Positions 1 through 5,495 of a stretch of DNA of 12,155 nucleotides are shown piece by piece; within the stretch, counting starts at the first letter, position 1, and every line of letters starts with the position of its first letter. The notes below the pieces were generated by a model. It was not told where the DNA came from. It did no database searches and saw nothing but the letters and a program-made list of their open reading frames with translations. This DNA comes from an uncultured Eubacteriales bacterium (GTDB lineage: Bacteria > Bacillota > Clostridia > Lachnospirales > Anaerotignaceae), in NCBI GenBank assembly GCA_900546215.1, contig URCD01000072.1, positions 1-12,155 on the forward strand, written 5' to 3'. The translations under genes and the position numbers were made by a program.

Positions 1-269
1 CGGACGTTCTTATCAGTATTAAAAGAATCTATGCCTTTAATAAGACCAATTGTTCCTATTGAGATAATATCATCAAAATCTCCTGATGCCAGCCTGCCTG
101 ACGATGTGTATTTTTTCGCCACATGGGCTACAAGCCGAAGATTATGCTCAATCAGTATATTTCTCGCTTCAGTGTCTCCTTTTTTATATCTCTCGATATA
201 ATAGATTTCCTCATCCTCATTTAATGGTTTGGGAAATGACGCACAGGTTCCTTGGAAGAAAGCGGACAA
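1..269 (-). CDS. sigK: Sporulation RNA polymerase sigma factor SigK (5' part, cut by window edge)
   Basis: This is the N-terminal part of a late mother-cell sporulation sigma factor; the remainder lies beyond base 1. The visible product begins with a short leader, then SFPKPLNEDEE, then EARNILIEHNLRLVAHVAKKY, and ends in DDIISIGTIGLIKGIDSF, the conserved region 2 core of SigE/SigK-type factors. FPKPL and LVAHV point to SigK rather than SigE. I chose the TTG at 267-269 as start because AGGTGA (276-281) sits 6 bases upstream, no ATG follows in frame, and an in-frame TGA lies at 276-278. With that start only about 10 residues precede FPKPL, so the roughly 20-residue hydrophobic pro-sequence of Bacillus pro-SigK is absent. 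There are about four extra residues (GRLASGD area) before DDIISIG. Identity is fairly sure; the start is less so. Confidence 0.85.
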   Translation of the reverse strand, partial: MSAFFQGTCASFPKPLNEDEEIYYIERYKKGDTEARNILIEHNLRLVAHVAKKYTSSGRLASGDFDDIISIGTIGLIKGIDSFNTDKNV

Positions 270-373
270 AACCGTTCACCTCACAAATTAACGGTCTCTT
301 ATATAATATGTGAGTTATTAAAAAAGATTACAAAAATCGCTTGTCATATAGTAAAATAAAATTACAAAAAATT

Positions 374-380
374 AGGAGGT
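374..380 (+). promoter_or_regulatory. Ribosome binding site of the TIGR04076 gene
   Basis: AGGAGGT lies 6 bases before the ATG at 387. It is a near-perfect Shine-Dalgarno sequence and fixes the start. Upstream is an AT-rich stretch (314-370) shared with the divergent sigK gene, in which no convincing SigA promoter pair was found. Confidence 0.8.
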
Positions 381-386
381 TTAAAA

Positions 387-731
387 ATGAAAAAGGTAAA
401 GATAACAGTTCTTAAAACCACATTGGATAAAGACCTTGCTCAGGAATATGGTATAGAAGGACTGACGGCATGCCCCATGCTTAAATCAGGACAAATATTT
501 TACGCTGACTACGCCAAGCCTGACGGTTTGTGCGATGAGGCATGGAAGGCAATTTACCAGTATGTTTTTGCACTTGCCCACGGCGCTGGAAAGGAGCTGT
601 TTTATTACGGAGACTGGATTAGAAAGCCTGGCGTAGCAATATGCAGCTGCAATGACGGTCTGCGCCCTGTTATATTCAAGCTTGAGGCAACTGACGAGGA
701 AGCTACTGTAGATTACACCCCAATACACTGA
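387..731 (+). CDS. TIGR04076 family protein, function unknown
   Basis: This 114-residue soluble protein resembles the TIGR04076 family, a group of small conserved proteins of unknown role common in anaerobic Firmicutes. Visible hallmarks are a start in MKKVKITVLKTT, ACPMLKSGQ with Cys29, CDEAWKAIYQYVFALAHGAG with Cys49, YYGDWI, and near the end the CSCNDGLRPV motif with Cys86 and Cys88. No signal peptide or membrane segment is apparent. The four cysteines, two of them in a C-x-C pair, could bind metal, but this is inference. The ATG has a strong ribosome site. The gene stands alone: it is divergent from sigK and convergent with the larA operon, sharing a hairpin terminator with it. No function is claimed. 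Confidence 0.85.
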   Translation: MKKVKITVLKTTLDKDLAQEYGIEGLTACPMLKSGQIFYADYAKPDGLCDEAWKAIYQYVFALAHGAGKELFYYGDWIRKPGVAICSCNDGLRPVIFKLEATDEEATVDYTPIH

Positions 732-735
732 CTAA

Positions 736-763
736 AAAAGCCCGATTGTTTAATCGGGCTTTT
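736..763. terminator. Bidirectional intrinsic terminator
   Basis: A 12-base-pair perfect stem (AAAAGCCCGATT, loop GTTT, AATCGGGCTTTT) lies between the stop of the TIGR04076 gene (729-731) and the stop of the convergent DUF6472-like gene (768-770). A runs on one side and T runs on the other let it work in both directions. Confidence 0.92.
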
Positions 764-767
764 CGCT

Positions 768-953
768 TTAAATCTGTTTATTCACTGTTCTGTACTCATT
801 CCTGTATCTGAAATAATGACAGTCGCCTATGCTTCCGGTAACAAAATCATACATTTCATCCTCATCTAACTCCATATCGCAGTAATAGTAATCATATTCG
901 TCATCATACAGGTAATAATCACACATTTCACAGTTGGATTTTAACTGCTTCAT
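768..953 (-). CDS. Small acidic four-cysteine protein, DUF6472-like
   Basis: This is a 61-residue protein rich in Asp, Glu and Tyr, with cysteines at 8, 11, 25 and 45 (C-x2-C-x13-C-x19-C). The pattern CEMCDYYLYDDEY, then a LDEDEMYDF segment, DCHYF and a basic end (TVNKQI) resembles the uncharacterised DUF6472 miniproteins of Clostridia; I recognise this from memory only. The four cysteines suggest a small zinc- or iron-binding fold (inference). It is the last gene of the larA operon, 18 bases after the NifX-like stop, with its own ribosome site TGAGGA (961-966) 7 bases from the ATG. It ends just before the bidirectional terminator. The role is unknown; the operon position suggests a link to metal handling. 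Confidence 0.78.
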   Translation of the reverse strand: MKQLKSNCEMCDYYLYDDEYDYYYCDMELDEDEMYDFVTGSIGDCHYFRYRNEYRTVNKQI

Positions 954-971
954 AACCTATTCCTCAAGAAA

Positions 972-1367
972 TTAATGCCCGCAGTGGTGTTCACCGCAGC
1001 CGTGCTCGCCGCAGCTGCCATGATGTTCATGCTCGTGGTGAGCGCATTCTATATCAGGATTATATAAAAGACTTCCTCCCAAATAGGCTTTAACAGCCTC
1101 GTCAGCATCTCCACCAACACCACCGTAAAGAGTTATTCCAGCCTCTGCAAGCGCAGTTTTGGCTCCACCGCCAATTCCTCCGCATATAAGTGTGTCTACA
1201 CCCCTGTCTTTAAGGAACTGCGCAAGGGCACCATGACCGCTTCCGTTTGTTCCGACAACTTCACTGCTCTTAATTTCCTTGCATTCTGTGTCATAAATTT
1301 TAAACTGTTCTGTGTGTCCAAAATGCTGAAAGATTTTTCCATTTTCATATGTTACCGCTATTTTCAT
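972..1367 (-). CDS. NifX/NifB-like (dinitrogenase iron-molybdenum cofactor family) protein with His/Cys-rich tail
   Basis: This 131-residue protein has one domain of the dinitrogenase Fe-Mo cofactor biosynthesis family (NifX/NafY/C-terminal NifB type, PF02579). It starts MKIAVTYENGKIFQHFGHTEQF, typical of these small proteins, and contains GHGALAQFLKDRGVDTLICGGIG and YGGVGGDADEAV. Domain members bind iron-sulfur or metal clusters and often occur outside nitrogen fixation, frequently near DUF134 genes. Residues 108-131 form an added tail with 9 His and 4 Cys in 24 residues, a likely metal-binding extension. GGAGG (1374-1378) precedes the ATG, and larA ends 12 bases upstream, so it is almost certainly co-transcribed with larA. 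No nif genes are visible, so a nitrogenase role is unlikely. A metal store or chaperone is the best guess; the actual ligand is unknown. Confidence 0.88.
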   Translation of the reverse strand: MKIAVTYENGKIFQHFGHTEQFKIYDTECKEIKSSEVVGTNGSGHGALAQFLKDRGVDTLICGGIGGGAKTALAEAGITLYGGVGGDADEAVKAYLGGSLLYNPDIECAHHEHEHHGSCGEHGCGEHHCGH

Positions 1368-1379
1368 AATATGCCTCCA

Positions 1380-2657
1380 TTATTCATTAATTATTACCGA
1401 TACTCCGTCTGGAATAACAGTTACTTTATAGTTGTCTTTATTTACAATGGCCTTGGCCTTTTCCATTGCCTCATCCATTGAATGTGCTGGCATCATGCTC
1501 ATATTCTCAATCATTTCATCAGGCGCGTCTGATACAAAAACTATTTTAGCCTTAAGCATTACTCTTGCAAGTATCTGTGACTGCCACTGGTCTACTATAG
1601 TTTCCTCAGGCTTTCGCTCAAGGAAAGATTTCATCATATTCTCAATGTTTTTCTCATCTTTAAAGGTATTATAGAATGACTCTCCGCCATGTCCGTCGTT
1701 AGACTTTGCAAGCATTATAATTACTCCGCCCTTTTTAACGGTAGCCTCAGCGGCAGTCATACCCTTTACAGACTGATAAACATTTTGATCCAGCGGATAG
1801 CCTCCGTTTGTTGATACAGCTATATCAGCCAAAACAGCATCAATACTGCATTTTGATATCAGGAACTCTCGTCCTGCACGGTGGGCTAAATCGCAGTCTC
1901 CTGCCACAGCATATATCGGCTCATGCTCGGCATCAATAACTACGTTAACTATAAAATCAAGTCTTGCTGCCCTAGCCGCATAAAGCATATCGTCATGGAT
2001 GGGGTTGCCCTCAATAATTCCTGTTCTTGCGTATGGGCTGTCTATAAAAGCCGAGTTATGATTATACATAACCGTTTCTCGGCTCGCCACACCTGGAAGA
2101 ATACTCTTTCTTCCGCCTGAGAAGCCTGCAAAGAAATGAGGCTCAATAAATCCCTCGGCTACAACAAGATCCGCCTCCGCGACAAGCCTGTTAATTATAA
2201 GATTGCCCCCTGAAGGCAGCTTTCCTAAATAAACAAGGTTATTTCCGTCATCACAGTCATGTATAACTATTTTTTCATTGCTGCAGATTTTTTCACCATA
2301 TTTTCCAATAAGCTCTTCTTTTGTAGTTGCTCTGTGAAGACCTGTTGAAACCAGAATTGTTATATCTGCGTTTGGATTTCCTTCTCTTATTTCATCAAGC
2401 AGAAGAGGCATTATTATATGACTGGGAACGGGTCTGGTATGGTCTGATGATATAACAACTATCTTATTTTTGCCCTCTGCCATATCTTTGAGCCTTGGTG
2501 TTCCGATTGGATTTTCAAGTGCGTCCTGAACCAGCTCGGAGCCGGTTTTTCCAGCCTTATACTCATGGATTTTTGATACGAGCACTCCGCCGAGATGTTC
2601 TTCTTCAACTTTTAATGTAAGCTTCTCTTTTCCATATGGTAATTTAAATTCTTTCAT
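1380..2657 (-). CDS. larA: Nickel-dependent lactate racemase LarA
   Basis: LarA interconverts D- and L-lactate using a nickel-pincer nucleotide cofactor covalently bound to a lysine. With the start at 2655-2657 the 425-residue protein places every key residue at the same number as I recall for Lactobacillus plantarum LarA: Asp72 and Arg75 (SSDHTRPVPSH), His108 (STGLHR), His174, Lys184 (the cofactor lysine, in GFSGGRKSILPG), His200 (MYNHNS), and Tyr294, Gln295 and Lys298 (VYQSVKG). An ATG three codons upstream (2664-2666) abuts AGG with no spacing; the second ATG has AAAGG 9 bases away and fits the family. The gene is 19 bases after the DUF134 stop and 12 bases before the NifX-like start. The cofactor-making genes larB, larC and larE are not in this window. 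Related 2-hydroxyacid racemases exist, so the substrate is a strong inference, not proof. Confidence 0.95.
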   Translation of the reverse strand: MKEFKLPYGKEKLTLKVEEEHLGGVLVSKIHEYKAGKTGSELVQDALENPIGTPRLKDMAEGKNKIVVISSDHTRPVPSHIIMPLLLDEIREGNPNADITILVSTGLHRATTKEELIGKYGEKICSNEKIVIHDCDDGNNLVYLGKLPSGGNLIINRLVAEADLVVAEGFIEPHFFAGFSGGRKSILPGVASRETVMYNHNSAFIDSPYARTGIIEGNPIHDDMLYAARAARLDFIVNVVIDAEHEPIYAVAGDCDLAHRAGREFLISKCSIDAVLADIAVSTNGGYPLDQNVYQSVKGMTAAEATVKKGGVIIMLAKSNDGHGGESFYNTFKDEKNIENMMKSFLERKPEETIVDQWQSQILARVMLKAKIVFVSDAPDEMIENMSMMPAHSMDEAMEKAKAIVNKDNYKVTVIPDGVSVIINE

Positions 2658-2676
2658 TTTTATCATCCTTTACAGT

Positions 2677-3012
2677 TTACTTTACACACTGTCTTTTCCT
2701 GCATAAGGCACAGGTTTTTTCTTCACAGAGGATATAGTCACCGCCGCCCACCTGAAGCTCATATCCGTTAATAAGGCATAGAGCAAGCTTTGTTCTTGCG
2801 CTGTTATAAATTGACTGGGCAGTTGTTCTGGACACATTCATGCTTTTAGCACATTCTTCCTGGCTCAGTCCCTCAATGTCAATAAGTCTAATTGCCTCAT
2901 ACTCATCTAATGTCATATTTAAAATTTCTCTGTTTTCTCTTTCTTCAATAGGCGCTAGGCCATAGTTTTGCGGCATTGAACATATTCTTCGTCTTTTACA
3001 GGGTCTTGGCAT
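2677..3012 (-). CDS. DUF134 (UPF0251) helix-turn-helix protein, probable operon regulator
   Basis: This 111-residue protein belongs to the DUF134/UPF0251 family of predicted DNA-binding proteins. It has the basic N-terminal signature MPRPCKRRRIC, then MTLDEYEAIRLIDIEGLSQEE and a sigma-70 region-4-like helix-turn-helix at about residues 50-73 (CAKSMNVSRTTAQSIYNSAR). It is cysteine-rich: Cys5, 11, 54 and 79, plus a C-terminal C-x4-C-x2-C-x4-C cluster (96, 101, 104, 109) suited to binding a metal or iron-sulfur cluster (inference). The ATG has AGGAGG (3019-3024) 6 bases upstream. It is the first gene of the larA operon, behind a SigA promoter flanked by twin boxes, so metal-sensitive autoregulation is the simplest reading. 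The family is usually found beside NifX-like genes, as here; direct functional evidence is thin. Confidence 0.9.
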   Translation of the reverse strand: MPRPCKRRRICSMPQNYGLAPIEERENREILNMTLDEYEAIRLIDIEGLSQEECAKSMNVSRTTAQSIYNSARTKLALCLINGYELQVGGGDYILCEEKTCALCRKRQCVK

Positions 3013-3038
3013 ACTAATCCTCCTTTCTTTTTATTTCT

Positions 3039-3049
3039 GGCATATGTCA
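3039..3049. promoter_or_regulatory. Operator-like box, downstream copy
   Basis: GGCATATGTCA (TGACATATGCC on the transcribed strand) is an exact copy of the box at 3079-3089, starting exactly 40 bases apart. This copy falls just after the predicted transcription start (about 3054) of the DUF134-larA operon. Its CATATG core is a palindrome. The binding protein is unknown; DUF134 itself is the natural candidate. Confidence 0.55.
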
Positions 3050-3061
3050 TTTACAATTGGA

Positions 3062-3090
3062 AGTATATCACCGTTTCCGGCATATGTCAA
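3062..3090 (-). promoter_or_regulatory. SigA-type promoter of the DUF134-larA operon
   Basis: On the minus strand a perfect -35 TTGACA (3085-3090) is followed by a 17-base spacer and TATACT (3062-3067), one base off TATAAT. Transcription should begin near 3054, leaving a short leader before the DUF134 ribosome site. The -35 overlaps one operator-like box and the start region is followed by a second. Confidence 0.88.
3079..3089. promoter_or_regulatory. Operator-like box overlapping the -35 element
   Basis: This is the second exact GGCATATGTCA copy. It overlaps the TTGACA -35 of the DUF134-larA promoter, so a protein bound here would block RNA polymerase. The 40-base spacing to the other copy, close to four helical turns, places both on one face of the DNA. 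Confidence 0.55.
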
Positions 3091-3137
3091 TAATAATTAA
3101 GCCTATTAAGTATATGACCAATATTCAATAAATAAAA

Positions 3138-3169
3138 CAGGCGTATTCCCTTTTTATATAAAATACGCC
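3138..3169 (-). terminator. Intrinsic terminator of the serine hydrolase gene
   Basis: A 9-base-pair stem (AGGCGTATT / AATACGCCT) with a 14-base AT-rich loop lies about 60 bases after the serine hydrolase stop. On the minus strand it is followed by GTTTTATTT. It separates that gene from the promoter of the DUF134-larA operon. The stretch 3170-3230 holds nothing else recognised. Confidence 0.75.
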
Positions 3170-3230
3170 TTAAATTATTATTTCTTTTAAGCTTAAGGGA
3201 TATATTTCTTTAACCAGATATTCAATTCCC

Positions 3231-4148
3231 TTATACGTCAGCAGCATGCTTTACAATAACGTCCAGTATTTTAGGCCAGTCAAATCCCTCAAATGTAAGA
3301 ATGCTAATTACAGCGTCCTTCTCAGGCATAACTAAACAGAATTCTCCATAATTGCCATAGCATAAAAAAGTATTAGGTATAGGCGTCATCCAAAATTGGT
3401 ATCCGTATCCACATGCCAGACAGTCCGATCCATAATTTTTATTTGTTTCAGTCTGCTTTACAGTAGCTTCCCTCAGATACTTTTCGGGAACAAGCTGTTT
3501 TCCTTTATATTCTCCGTAGTGAAGAAGCATATCGCCAAAATTGCCAAGCTCATCAATGTTCAAATATAATCCGTTTGCCGCATGCACATGTCCCTTTGGG
3601 CAAAGCGTCCAGTCAGGATTACCTATCCCAAGCGGCTCAAGCAGACGGTCTCTGAGGTATTCCAAAAGATTTACGCCAGCCCTCTTTTCAACAAGACAGC
3701 TCAAAATATATGTGTTGAAATTACTATAGAGAAACCTCTCGCCCGGAGCATGTCCAAACTCCGCATTAAAAAAATGGGCAATCCAGTCTTTAACTTTGTA
3801 GCGTTCCGGCCCGTCTGCAAAAAACAGCGGCTCGTTCAGTCCTGTCGTCATTGTAAGCATATGTCTTACCCTTGTGTCAAGAAGGTTTTTGGAGGCGTTT
3901 GACGGTACATATTCCTCAAAAGCATCACAAATCCTTTCATCCATTGTAAGCAGGCCTTCATCCATAGCTATACCTATACCCGCAGATACAAAGCTTTTAC
4001 TTATTGAAAATGTATTAAGCCTTGTTTTATTCTTTGCACGGTTGAATTCTTCAGTAATTTTTCCCCCGCGTCTTAACTGGGCATAGATAATATACAGTCC
4101 TTTTTCTCCGGCTTCCTTTACAATTCCTTCAATAACCTTATCTTTCAT
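3231..4148 (-). CDS. Serine hydrolase, class C beta-lactamase-like (PF00144)
   Basis: This 305-residue protein belongs to the beta-lactamase/DD-peptidase-like serine hydrolases (class C, esterase EstB group). Motif 1 is Ser48-Ile-Ser-Lys51 (FSISKSFVSAGIG), giving nucleophile and base; motif 2 is Tyr141-Ser-Asn143 (FLYSNFNTYIL); GYGYQFWM (about 247-254) is typical of the fold. The third motif, usually H-x-G or K-T-G, appears only as YGNYG (264-268). No signal peptide is visible, so it is probably cytoplasmic, which argues against an antibiotic beta-lactamase or cell-wall enzyme and for an esterase or peptidase of unknown substrate. The start at 4146-4148 has AGGAGG 6 bases upstream. A longer open frame to 4340 runs over the promoter and into the malic enzyme gene on the other strand and is rejected. 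It is divergent from malic enzyme and monocistronic. Confidence 0.9.
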   Translation of the reverse strand: MKDKVIEGIVKEAGEKGLYIIYAQLRRGGKITEEFNRAKNKTRLNTFSISKSFVSAGIGIAMDEGLLTMDERICDAFEEYVPSNASKNLLDTRVRHMLTMTTGLNEPLFFADGPERYKVKDWIAHFFNAEFGHAPGERFLYSNFNTYILSCLVEKRAGVNLLEYLRDRLLEPLGIGNPDWTLCPKGHVHAANGLYLNIDELGNFGDMLLHYGEYKGKQLVPEKYLREATVKQTETNKNYGSDCLACGYGYQFWMTPIPNTFLCYGNYGEFCLVMPEKDAVISILTFEGFDWPKILDVIVKHAADV

Positions 4149-4173
4149 TGCCTTCCTCCTTATCTCCCCAAGC

Positions 4174-4198
4174 CTATAATAGTTAAAAAATATTATAG
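4174..4198. repeat. Inverted repeat over the serine hydrolase -10 region
   Basis: CTATAATA (4174-4181) and TATTATAG (4191-4198) are perfect inverted copies separated by 9 bases. The second arm covers the -10 box of the serine hydrolase promoter, so it could be an operator; it may also be chance in AT-rich DNA. Confidence 0.4.
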
Positions 4199-4221
4199 CA
4201 TAGTAAATATGTATTTTACAA
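4192..4221 (-). promoter_or_regulatory. Extended -10 promoter of the serine hydrolase gene
   Basis: The minus strand reads TGCTATAAT (4192-4200), a perfect extended -10. A weaker -35, TTGTAA (4216-4221), lies 18 bases upstream. The -35 shares bases with that of the opposing malic enzyme promoter. Confidence 0.72.
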
Positions 4222-4243
4222 ATAACCAAACTTAATTTATTAT
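4215..4243 (+). promoter_or_regulatory. SigA-type promoter of the malic enzyme gene
   Basis: TTTACA (4215-4220), a 17-base spacer and TATTAT (4238-4243) lie 30 bases before the ATG at 4274. A ribosome site AAGGAGG follows at about 4259-4265. The -35 overlaps that of the divergent serine hydrolase promoter. Confidence 0.72.
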
Positions 4244-4273
4244 AAAATAAAAACAAATGAAGGAGGCAGAAAT

Positions 4274-5446
4274 ATGGACTACGCAAAGGAATCACTGAAA
4301 AAACATCGTGAATGGAGAGGAAAACTAAGCATAACTCCAAAAATGGAAGTTAAGACTAAGGACGATTTATCTGTAGCGTATACTCCCGGAGTAGCACAGC
4401 CGTGTCTTGAAATACAGAAGGATGTAAATCTCAGCTATGAGCTTACCGGAAGGTGGAATACAGTTGCCGTAGTAACAGACGGAACTGCTGTACTTGGACT
4501 TGGGGATATAGGCCCTGAGGCCGGAATGCCTGTTATGGAGGGCAAATGTGTGCTGTTTAAGGCTTTTGGAGATGTGGATGCAATTCCTTTATGTATCCGG
4601 TCAAAGGATGTTGATACGATTGTCGATACAGTTGCTCTCCTAGCAGGAAGCTTTGGCGGAGTTAACCTCGAAGATATAGCCTCCCCACGTTGCTTTGAGA
4701 TTGAGAGAAAGCTTAAAGAGCGCTGCGATATTCCAATTTTCCACGACGACCAGCATGGTACAGCTGTTGTAACCCTTGCGGCAATGATTAATGCGCTTAA
4801 AATTGTCAAAAAAGATATAGGAAATATAAAGGTAGTAATCAGCGGAGCAGGTGCAGCCGGAGTTGCTATCATAAAATTATTAATGTCAATGGGCCTTAAG
4901 AATGTTATAATGTGCGACAGCAAAGGCATTATTTATAAGGGCAGAGACAGACTAAACGCTGTAACAGCTGAGATGGCGGAAATAACAAACCAGGACCTCG
5001 TTAAGGGTACTCTTGCCGATGCCATGAAAGACGCAGACGTTTTCATTGGCGCATCAGCCCCCGGAATTGTAACTGAAGATATGGTAAAAACAATGGCTGA
5101 AAATCCTATACTGTTCCCAATGGCTAACCCTGTTCCGGAAATTATGCCTGACCTTGCTGTTAATGCCGGCGCCGCTGTTGTTGGAACCGGACGAAGCGAC
5201 TTCCCTAACCAGATAAATAATGTTTTAGCGTTCCCGGCAATATTCAGAGGAGCGTTTGACGTACGCGCTTCCGATATTAACGATGAGATGAAGGTTGCGG
5301 CGGCATATGCCCTTGCAAACCTAATTTCTGATGAAGAACTAAATCCCGAATATATAATTCCAAGGCCATTCGACCCCAGAGTAAAGGATTCGGTTGCTTC
5401 TGCTGTTAAGGATGCCGCAAGAAAAAGCGGAGTTGCAAGAATATAA
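4274..5446 (+). CDS. Malic enzyme (oxaloacetate-decarboxylating malate dehydrogenase)
   Basis: This enzyme oxidatively decarboxylates malate to pyruvate and CO2, reducing NAD(P). The 390-residue protein has the compact bacterial malic enzyme layout. The N-terminal domain contains SVAYTPGVA with catalytic Tyr36, TDGTAVLGLGDIGPEAGMP and EGKCVLFKAFGDVDAIP with Lys91. Metal and substrate ligands lie in NLEDI (Glu133, Asp134) and FHDDQHGTAVV (Asp158, Asp159). The Rossmann fold carries GAGAAGVA at 191-198, and NPVPEIMPD and GRSDFPNQINN follow. The length and lack of a phosphotransacetylase tail separate it from large MaeB enzymes. NAD or NADP preference cannot be set from the sequence alone. The ATG follows AAGGAGG by 8 bases. 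It is monocistronic, has its own promoter, and ends at a terminator shared with the por operon; it feeds the same pyruvate pool as the neighbours. Confidence 0.95.
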   Translation: MDYAKESLKKHREWRGKLSITPKMEVKTKDDLSVAYTPGVAQPCLEIQKDVNLSYELTGRWNTVAVVTDGTAVLGLGDIGPEAGMPVMEGKCVLFKAFGDVDAIPLCIRSKDVDTIVDTVALLAGSFGGVNLEDIASPRCFEIERKLKERCDIPIFHDDQHGTAVVTLAAMINALKIVKKDIGNIKVVISGAGAAGVAIIKLLMSMGLKNVIMCDSKGIIYKGRDRLNAVTAEMAEITNQDLVKGTLADAMKDADVFIGASAPGIVTEDMVKTMAENPILFPMANPVPEIMPDLAVNAGAAVVGTGRSDFPNQINNVLAFPAIFRGAFDVRASDINDEMKVAAAYALANLISDEELNPEYIIPRPFDPRVKDSVASAVKDAARKSGVARI

Positions 5447-5450
5447 ATTA

Positions 5451-5492
5451 AAAAACCTTAGAGCATCTTTTTTAAGAAGCTCTAAGGTTTTT
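5451..5492. terminator. Bidirectional intrinsic terminator
   Basis: The 14-base-pair arms AAAAACCTTAGAGC (5451-5464) and GCTCTAAGGTTTTT (5479-5492) close a loop with a further TCTT/AAGA pairing inside. The hairpin lies between the malic enzyme stop (5444-5446) and the convergent beta-subunit stop (5496-5498) and can end transcription from both sides. Confidence 0.92.
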
Positions 5493-5495
5493 CTA

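Noticed and set aside
1..269. Skin-type element insertion in sigK
   Set aside because: The visible coding part is continuous to the window edge and no recombinase or att-like repeat is seen. The known insertion point would lie outside the window.
86..313. 75-codon plus-strand frame opposite sigK
   Set aside because: It is antisense to conserved sigma-factor sequence, with no ribosome site and no recognisable protein.
3013..3230. Riboswitch or small RNA upstream of the larA operon
   Set aside because: The predicted leader is only about 40 bases, too short for a riboswitch. The structure seen is the upstream gene's terminator, a promoter and two short boxes.
3194..3233. TAAGGGA/TCCCTTA inverted repeat around the serine hydrolase stop
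   Set aside because: It has a 7-base stem with a 26-base loop and no T run; the hairpin at 3138-3169 is a better terminator.
4149..4340. N-terminal extension of the serine hydrolase reading frame
   Set aside because: It crosses both promoters and the malic enzyme start, lacks a ribosome site and is not part of the family. The ATG at 4146-4148 has AGGAGG.
4435..4929. 164-codon open frame opposite the malic enzyme gene
   Set aside because: It lies wholly inside a conserved gene, has no ribosome site or recognisable domain, and mirrors the malic enzyme codons.
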